Of a DNA stretch of 64,000 nucleotides, positions 59,204 through 64,000 are shown one piece after another. The DNA comes from Nocardia bhagyanarayanae (GTDB lineage Bacteria > Actinomycetota > Actinomycetes > Mycobacteriales > Mycobacteriaceae). The stretch lies in NCBI RefSeq assembly GCF_006716565.1, contig NZ_VFPG01000001.1, positions 5,642,001-5,706,000 on the forward strand. The letters run 5' to 3'. The position numbers were made by a program, and so were the translations under genes. Positions within the stretch are counted from its first letter, which is position 1; each line of letters begins with the position of its first letter. The notes beneath the pieces are model-generated. The model was not told where the DNA came from. It worked only from the letters and a program-made list of their open reading frames with translations, and did no database searches.

Positions 59204-59985
59204 CACGCGGCGGCGTAGGGTTCCGAGGCGATCAGCCAGTTGCTGAACTCACAGGCCAAATGCCACTGATGCTGGTGGATGTTGCGGGCCGGAACCGCGG
59301 CGGGAAACTGCACCGTCATCATCGCATCGAGAACCCCGTTGGTGTCGCGGAACTGGTGGCGGACACCGCCGATCACGAGACCGTCGTCGAGGTAGGCGGT
59401 GCCGACGATCTGGATCGGGTAGTCCGGGTCCGCGGGGATCTCGATAGCTTCGGTGCGCTGGTAGTCGACGAGGAACCGCGACGCAGCCGGGGCGCCACCG
59501 GTGGTTTCGACGACCTCCTGGCGACCATCGCCCAAGCCGCGCAGCAGGTAGTGGTCGGGGCAAGCGGCGTTCATCGTCTTCTCGTCGTTGATCACGACCA
59601 GGTTGTCGAACCATTCACCGAAGCGCTGGGCAGACAAACCGGGTACCTGCAGACGAGTGGCGGCGAACTTTACGCGACCCCGGCTCATCGCGACCCCGGC
59701 CCTGGTCATTCGCTCCGAGAAGGCGATCTCCCGCTTGAGCATGGCGTACATGCCAGCATGCCCCAACCCGTACTTGAGTGTGTTCAGCGCGGTGCGGCGA
59801 GTCGGCAGCGGAGCACGACGCACCTCGGCATGGTCGGGAAGCAGTTCATCGATCCCGAGATCGCCCAGCCGCGAGGCAAATTTGGCGAGCACGGCGTCGG
59901 CGCGGCGCGATTCCCAGTCCAGGACCTCCTGCCGGGTGACTTCCCGTGCGCCGATGGTCGCTCGGAGATTCACCGGATTGATCAT
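59203..59985 (-). CDS. Unrecognised protein, cytoplasmic member of a paralogous pair
   Basis: 260 residues, family not recognised. It aligns with the divergent gene at 60456-61343 over the second half: NAACPDHYLLRGLGDGRQEV here against TDACPDHYIIATLPDGRQEV, GLVIGGVRHQFRD against GFVIGGVRHQFRD, and HQWHLACEFSNWL against HRWHLACEFGNWI. Conserved His, Cys, Asp and Glu suggest an active or metal site. No signal peptide here. ATG 59985 is coupled to the damaged MFS gene, so the pair may once have been an enzyme-exporter unit. The promoter has TGGCGTTA elements. Confidence 0.8.
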   Translation of the reverse strand: MINPVNLRATIGAREVTRQEVLDWESRRADAVLAKFASRLGDLGIDELLPDHAEVRRAPLPTRRTALNTLKYGLGHAGMYAMLKREIAFSERMTRAGVAMSRGRVKFAATRLQVPGLSAQRFGEWFDNLVVINDEKTMNAACPDHYLLRGLGDGRQEVVETTGGAPAASRFLVDYQRTEAIEIPADPDYPIQIVGTAYLDDGLVIGGVRHQFRDTNGVLDAMMTVQFPAAVPARNIHQHQWHLACEFSNWLIASEPYAAA

Positions 59986-60028
59986 GAGCAGCTCTGCCTT
60001 CCTAGGTCGTTGGCGACCGACACCCACC

Positions 60029-60375
60029 AGTTAACGCCAATAGAACTTGCATTAAGAGTGCTCCCCCGGCACCGCCGACCGCAAGTCCTGTCGCCGCCGA
60101 GGGCGCAGAACGCAGGCCTTGACCGACCATAATGAGGCACGCGTCACGGCTTGCCGCATCGACGCGACCACTGCCAGCGCCAGACTTCGACGCATACATC
60201 CAGGCACCACACCACGCCCCGATGAGGCGTTTTTCGGTGGCTAGCCGCTCGGTCGACCGGTCATGCCCCGTCACATCCCCGGAGGATATGGACACACAAA
60301 AGCCAATATTTCTGGCGTTAGTTATGCACAAGACGTTGACACCATGATGCAGGTAACCGATGCTTGGTTAACGCA
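60029..60375. promoter_or_regulatory. Repeated TGGCGTTA/TTAACGC elements in the divergent promoter region
   Basis: AGTTAACGCCA (60029-60039) near the minus gene and TGGCGTTAGTT (60313-60323) near the plus gene face opposite ways. A third GGTTAACGCA lies at 60366-60375. TTGACA (60335-60340) is a likely -35 for the plus gene. The symmetric placement suggests sites for one regulator, perhaps the TetR at 61428. The 470-base gap 59986-60455 is visibly less GC-rich than its surroundings. Confidence 0.5.
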
Positions 60376-60455
60376 GGATTTGCTTGCGTTTACCCGATGG
60401 GCTCGTGACGTGCCGACAATGCGCGAACGAGCAAGTGCCCGAGAGGAATTGGTCA

Positions 60456-61343
60456 ATGCTGACCAGGAGAAGCTTTATGATCCGCGCCGCAGGCACCACG
60501 GCTGCCGCAGCCGTGGCCGGCACGTACATGGGTAGCGGGAGCGCCTTCGCAGCACCACCGGGTCAGTCCGTCGGAGCCGAGTTACGCACCTTCATCGACG
60601 GCAACCTGGTCGATCAGGCCAAGGTCATCGAGTGGGAGCGACGGCGGCTGTCGGTGGCTGCCGCGCGGTTGCGCACGGACTACGCCGGCATGCTGGTCGG
60701 CGAGCTCGACTCGTTGCTGGCTCGGCTGGAAGTCTCCGTCGACGACATCCCCGCCGCGCGCGCGGCGCTCGCGCAAGCCCGGGTGCTGATCGGCCCGGAT
60801 GGTTTGCGCGAACTGCTTGCCGGAGAACTCGTCGCTTCCGAGGCTGCGGCCCGGACCGGGGTGGCCGCCTCAGGTGGGCGCTGGCAGTACTCCATCACCG
60901 AGATCGCCAGCGATCGAGGCACCGCGCAGGGCTTCCTGGACTGGTTCGACCGGGCCCGCGTGAACAACGATCGCGCCGTGTGGACCGACGCGTGCCCGGA
61001 CCACTACATCATCGCGACCCTGCCCGACGGCCGCCAGGAGGTCATCGAGGTGACCGGCGGCGCCATGCTGGCCAGCCAGTTCTTCGTCGACTACGCCGAC
61101 GTCGCCAAGGTCATGGTGCCCACCGATGCCGCGTTCCCGCTCACCGTCGCCGGTGTGGCGTCGCTGGCCGACGGATTCGTCATCGGCGGTGTGCGCCACC
61201 AGTTCCGCGACGAGCCCGGTGGAGGTTTCCGCAGTCAGCTCAAGGTCGCTTTCCCCGCCGCGCTGCCCGAGCTCTATATCGCCGAACACCGGTGGCACCT
61301 CGCGTGCGAGTTCGGCAACTGGATCAGCGCCTACCTGCGCTGA
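60456..61343 (+). CDS. Unrecognised protein with Tat signal, exported member of the paralogous pair
   Basis: 295 residues. MLTRRSFMIRAAGTTAAAAV is a twin-arginine signal (RRSFMIR) with cleavage likely at SAFAAPPGQ, so this copy should fold in the cytoplasm and be exported, often a sign of a cofactor. The C-terminal 130 residues are homologous to the cytoplasmic paralogue on the other side (DACPDHY, DGRQEV, GGVRHQFRD, WHLACEF). The N-terminal halves also share a helical part before this (VIEWERRRLSVAAARLR against VLDWESRRADAVLAK). AGAGG precedes ATG 60456. Function unknown. Confidence 0.82.
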   Translation: MLTRRSFMIRAAGTTAAAAVAGTYMGSGSAFAAPPGQSVGAELRTFIDGNLVDQAKVIEWERRRLSVAAARLRTDYAGMLVGELDSLLARLEVSVDDIPAARAALAQARVLIGPDGLRELLAGELVASEAAARTGVAASGGRWQYSITEIASDRGTAQGFLDWFDRARVNNDRAVWTDACPDHYIIATLPDGRQEVIEVTGGAMLASQFFVDYADVAKVMVPTDAAFPLTVAGVASLADGFVIGGVRHQFRDEPGGGFRSQLKVAFPAALPELYIAEHRWHLACEFGNWISAYLR

Positions 61344-61427
61344 CCGACCGGCCGACCGACGCCGAGCCGATTGTTGGCGACGGTGAACATTGGGCGTATT
61401 CGAGTGTGGTCGAGTAGAACTTGGACC

Positions 61428-62045
61428 ATGGACCAGCAGCGAACCGCAGAGGACTCTGCCAGTTCCCCGGCTCCGCGCAAGCGGACCGGGGGCCGGTCGG
61501 CGCGTGTGCGTCAGGCCGTGCTGACCGCCACCCTCGAGCAGGTGATCGAGCACGGCATCGAGGGCCTGACCATCGGCGATATCGCCGCCCGCGCTGGTGT
61601 CGCCGAGACCACCATCTATCGCCGGTGGGGTACCCGCACCACGTTGATCGCCGAAGCGCTCACCGAGCTGGCCGCTGCTGGCAACCCCGCGCCCGATACC
61701 GGCGATCTGCGGACGGACCTGCGGATACTCGCCGAGCAGGTCACCCACTTGATCGAGCAGCCGGGAATCGCGCGCGTGGTGGGTACAACCGTCGCCTTGT
61801 CCTCGGATCCGGAGGTCGACACCGCTCGCCGCCGGTTCTGGGACGAACGCTTCGAGAAGAGCTCGCAGGTCGTGACCAAGGCGATCGCACGGGGTGAACT
61901 GCCCGAGCACACCTCCCCTCGCGAGGTACTCGAAACGCTGTCCGCGCCGCTGTACTTCCGGCTGCTGGTAGGCGACAAACCCATCGACGAAGCGTTTGTC
62001 GCGCGCTGTGTGGACGACACCTTGGCCCTGCACCGAGAACGTTGA
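61428..62045 (+). CDS. TetR-family regulator
   Basis: 205 residues. HTH at about residues 30-75 (RQAVLTATLEQVIEHGIEGL, TIGDIAARAGVAETTIYRRW), then a TetR ligand domain of the AcrR-C type (PLYFRLLVGDKPIDEAFVARC). It lies 84 bases behind the Tat-exported protein on the same strand and is the likely regulator of the divergent pair. A hairpin at 62100 closes the unit. Confidence 0.92.
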   Translation: MDQQRTAEDSASSPAPRKRTGGRSARVRQAVLTATLEQVIEHGIEGLTIGDIAARAGVAETTIYRRWGTRTTLIAEALTELAAAGNPAPDTGDLRTDLRILAEQVTHLIEQPGIARVVGTTVALSSDPEVDTARRRFWDERFEKSSQVVTKAIARGELPEHTSPREVLETLSAPLYFRLLVGDKPIDEAFVARCVDDTLALHRER

Positions 62046-62099
62046 TGTCGGATGTGAGCGCTCTCGACACTCCCGGCAACGCTCGCCGACATGCAGAAC

Positions 62100-62129
62100 G
62101 GGCCCGCCAGAACGTATCCGGCGGGCCCG
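62100..62129. terminator. Terminator between the TetR and acyltransferase genes
   Basis: CGGGCCCGCC (62100-62109) pairs with GGCGGGCCCG (62120-62129) around a 10-base loop, between two convergent genes. No T tract, as often in high-GC actinomycetes. Confidence 0.7.
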
Positions 62130-62161
62130 CGGTTGGCTGCTCACCTGCCTGGGCGCTGTTC

Positions 62162-62926
62162 TTACCGACCACCCGAGTCGGCCGGGCGGGCCCCGAGACC
62201 GATCTGCTCCCCAGCTGTCTCGCGCAGGCGAGCGACGCCGTCGGTCAGCCGTTGGGAGATCATCGCTGTCAGTGCACTGACATCGGTGTCGTCGTCGACC
62301 TCGATCGGTGGGTGCGCGGTGACGAAGTGCTGGCTGCGCGGAAGCAGCTGGAATCGCCTCTGATAGAAGTCGATCGAGCGCTGTACACCCCATTGCGAGA
62401 TCGGGACGACCGGAACGCCGGGGTTCAGTTTCGCCAGTCGCGCGGCACCAGTCTTCATGGGACCGGGCATACCGGCAGGGTCGCGGGTAATGGTGCCCTC
62501 CGGCATGATCACGACCACCCGTCCCGACTGCAAAACCGCAGATGCGGCTCGGAAGGCTTCACTGGGCTCGGCGGCGCGATCGATCGGGATCTGTTCGGCC
62601 GCCCGCATCACCACACCGGCCAACCCGACGAATACTTCGCGTTTGGCGAGGAAATGCGGACTGCGGCCGACATCGACGAGGAACCGCGCGATCAGCAGCG
62701 GGTCGACGTGGGACACATGATTGCACACGATGATTGCCGGGCCCGCGCTCGGCACATTCTCGATTCCGCGGTAGCGCGTCGACACCAGCGCGCGTACCGG
62801 GGGATGCGCTGCGAGGTAGACCGCATTCCACCACGGGTTGAAACTCTCGCCCGTGTGCACTCGCCAGGGCCAGCGGTATTCTCGGGGCGGTCGGGCCGTC
62901 GGGTCGGTTCCCGCAATGTTGTTCAT
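62162..62926 (-). CDS. 1-acyl-sn-glycerol-3-phosphate acyltransferase-like (PlsC family)
   Basis: 254 residues. The catalytic H(x4)D motif is IVCNHVSHVDPLLIARF, and the glycerol-phosphate-binding motif is VIMPEGTITRD. VPVVPISQWG is a further family motif. It attaches a fatty acyl chain to lysophosphatidate or a related acceptor at the membrane. ATG 62926 is used. Related enzymes also act on complex lipids; no lipid operon is adjacent apart from the CoA-transferase genes upstream. Confidence 0.9.
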   Translation of the reverse strand: MNNIAGTDPTARPPREYRWPWRVHTGESFNPWWNAVYLAAHPPVRALVSTRYRGIENVPSAGPAIIVCNHVSHVDPLLIARFLVDVGRSPHFLAKREVFVGLAGVVMRAAEQIPIDRAAEPSEAFRAASAVLQSGRVVVIMPEGTITRDPAGMPGPMKTGAARLAKLNPGVPVVPISQWGVQRSIDFYQRRFQLLPRSQHFVTAHPPIEVDDDTDVSALTAMISQRLTDGVARLRETAGEQIGLGARPADSGGR

Positions 62927-63035
62927 CTGTCCTCGCGAATGCAGCGACACGCGCCGGCCTTTCCGCGGCAGGTCGGTCGGTAGTGGAGTTGTTCGTCGGC
63001 CGAAGGGCCCGGCCGCGTTCGACGCCGGCCGACGG

Positions 63036-63066
63036 ACCCGGCCCCGCCCCCTCGGCGGGGCCGGGT
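63036..63066 (-). terminator. 13-bp GC-rich hairpin after the CoA-transferase genes
   Basis: ACCCGGCCCCGCC pairs exactly with GGCGGGGCCGGGT around a 5-base loop, 18 bases after the CoA-transferase subunit B stop on the minus strand. No T tract, but stem strength and place fit a terminator before the acyltransferase gene. Confidence 0.75.
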
Positions 63067-63084
63067 GCGTCGCGGCTCGTACGT

Positions 63085-63729
63085 TCAGGCCAGAGCCAGG
63101 GCGACCGTGAAGTCGGCCCCGGTGGCGGCCCGGATCTCGGATTCGCTGACACCGGGCGCGGTTTCGACCAAGTGCAGCCCGTCGGGGCCGATGTCGAACA
63201 CGGCCAGGTCGGTGATGATGCGGTGCACGCAGCCCTTTCCGGTCAGCGGCAGGCTGCACTGTTCGACGATTTTCGGTTCGCCGCTGCGCGAGCAATGCTC
63301 CATCATCACGATGACCCGTTTCGCGCCGTGGACCAGATCCATCGCCCCGCCCATGCCCTTGACCATCTTGCCCGGAATCATCCAGTTCGCAAGGTCACCA
63401 CGGGTGCTGACCTGCATGGCGCCCAGCACCGCGACATCGACGCAGCCGCCGCGGATCATCCCGAACGACTGCGCGGAGTCGAAGTAGGTCGCGCCGGGCA
63501 GGACGGTGATCGTCTCCTTGCCAGCGTTGATCAGTTCGGGGTCGACTTCGTCTTCGCTCGGGTAGGGGCCGACACCGAGCACGCCGTTCTCCGAGTGCAG
63601 CACGACAGTGACGTCGTCGGGCAGGTAGTTCGGCACCAGGGTGGGCATCCCGATGCCCAGGTTGACGTATTGGCCATCGCGCAGCTCGGCGGCCACGCGC
63701 GCGGCCAGTTCCTGGCGGGTGAGACTCAT
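63085..63729 (-). CDS. 3-oxoacid CoA-transferase subunit B
   Basis: 214 residues of the class I CoA-transferase beta subunit: [17 protein letters not shown], the catalytic Glu in [33 protein letters not shown], and [20 protein letters not shown]. It moves CoA from succinyl-CoA or an acyl-CoA onto a 3-oxoacid such as acetoacetate or 3-oxoadipate. ATG 63729 overlaps the stop of the subunit A gene (ATGA), as is usual for this pair. Which 3-oxoacid is used cannot be told. Confidence 0.93.
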   Translation of the reverse strand: MSLTRQELAARVAAELRDGQYVNLGIGMPTLVPNYLPDDVTVVLHSENGVLGVGPYPSEDEVDPELINAGKETITVLPGATYFDSAQSFGMIRGGCVDVAVLGAMQVSTRGDLANWMIPGKMVKGMGGAMDLVHGAKRVIVMMEHCSRSGEPKIVEQCSLPLTGKGCVHRIITDLAVFDIGPDGLHLVETAPGVSESEIRAATGADFTVALALA

Positions 63730-64000
63730 GCGCGGACCGTCCTGTTCTCGATGCCAACCTCGACGCGGCCGACGTGCACGACTCGCTGGACGTGGATGCC
63801 GGGGGTGTGGACCTGGTCGGGGTCGAGTTCGCCGGGTTCGACCAGTTCTTCGACCTGGGCGATGGTGATGCGCCCGGCCGCTGCGGCGGGCGGGTTGAAG
63901 TTGCGCGCGCTGCGCCGGTAGACGAGGTTGCCGTGCCGGTCGCCCTTCCAAGCGTGGACCAGTGCGAAGTCGGTGACGATCGCCTGCTCGAGCACGTAGG
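63726..64000 (-). CDS. 3-oxoacid CoA-transferase subunit A, C-terminal part
   Basis: The gene runs off the end of the window; only about 90 C-terminal residues are visible. [20 protein letters not shown] and [20 protein letters not shown] are typical of the alpha subunit, and [20 protein letters not shown] of its C-terminus. It overlaps the subunit B gene by four bases and completes the transferase. Confidence 0.92.
   Translation of the reverse strand, partial: YVLEQAIVTDFALVHAWKGDRHGNLVYRRSARNFNPPAAAAGRITIAQVEELVEPGELDPDQVHTPGIHVQRVVHVGRVEVGIENRTVRA

Noticed and set aside
1..64000. CRISPR arrays, tRNA or rRNA genes, transposases, phage genes and toxin-antitoxin pairs
   Set aside because: Looked for by eye on both strands; no repeat-spacer array, cloverleaf, rRNA-like stretch, DDE transposase or recognisable toxin family was seen.

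Overview
The window is high-GC actinomycete DNA, most likely from Nocardia or a close mycolic-acid relative. The evidence is a mycocerosate-type polyketide synthase next to a PapA-like acyltransferase, a fused HadA-HadB dehydratase, LIP-family secreted lipases, an orphan Mce protein, a CYP51-ferredoxin module very like that of mycobacteria, a LigC/PrimC repair pair, and WhiJ-type XRE/DUF397 regulators. No rRNA, tRNA, CRISPR array, insertion sequence or prophage was recognised. Family names rest on motifs and remembered relatives, because no search could be run.

Layout. 1-4764: the 3' end of a modular PKS, a DHA2 exporter and a PapA-like acyltransferase, overlapping or close, which look like a lipid assembly and export locus. 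4997-14361: an XRE/DUF5753 regulator, a membrane-anchored unknown, fused HadAB, three LIP-like hydrolases (the third frameshifted), a DUF2599 lipoprotein and an NAD(P)-binding protein. 14362-18531: a DUF397-XRE operon, a DUF574 methyltransferase and two small orphan genes. These two, and a third at 28687, sit behind nearly identical 42-bp promoters. 18575-28182: a broken TetR gene, an FAD oxidoreductase, an orphan Mce gene, CYP51, and an opposing operon of ferredoxin, NTF2-like protein, an unknown, a FadD19-like ligase and a CYP125-like P450. Operators built on GACAC(n)GTGTC mark three promoters here.

28687-37833: the third small gene, a PucR-type regulator, a CBS protein, a PPOX protein, then a tightly coupled four-gene operon (cysteine desulfurase-like, unknown-HMA fusion, PLP decarboxylase, cysteine synthase-rhodanese) and a TetR gene. 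37973-57967: accessory metabolism (acyl-CoA dehydrogenases, a hemerythrin-SRPBCC fusion, cold-shock protein, LigC and PrimC, a zinc-ribbon SDR, methyltransferase, type II thioesterase, CoA transferase) and several TetR genes, one with two clear operators. 57975-59203: a scar where a TROVE (Ro60-like) remnant is joined to a frameshifted MFS gene. 59203-62045: two divergent paralogues of an unrecognised family, one with a Tat signal, and a TetR gene. 62162-64000: a PlsC-like acyltransferase and a 3-oxoacid CoA-transferase pair cut by the window end.

The best candidates for undescribed biology are the three-copy small-gene promoter set with its WhiJ-like neighbours, the sulfur/PLP operon with the HMA fusion, the bracketed CYP51-CYP125 regulon, and the divergent paralogue pair. 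Long open frames opposite real genes are common here because of the GC-rich third codon position and were not annotated.
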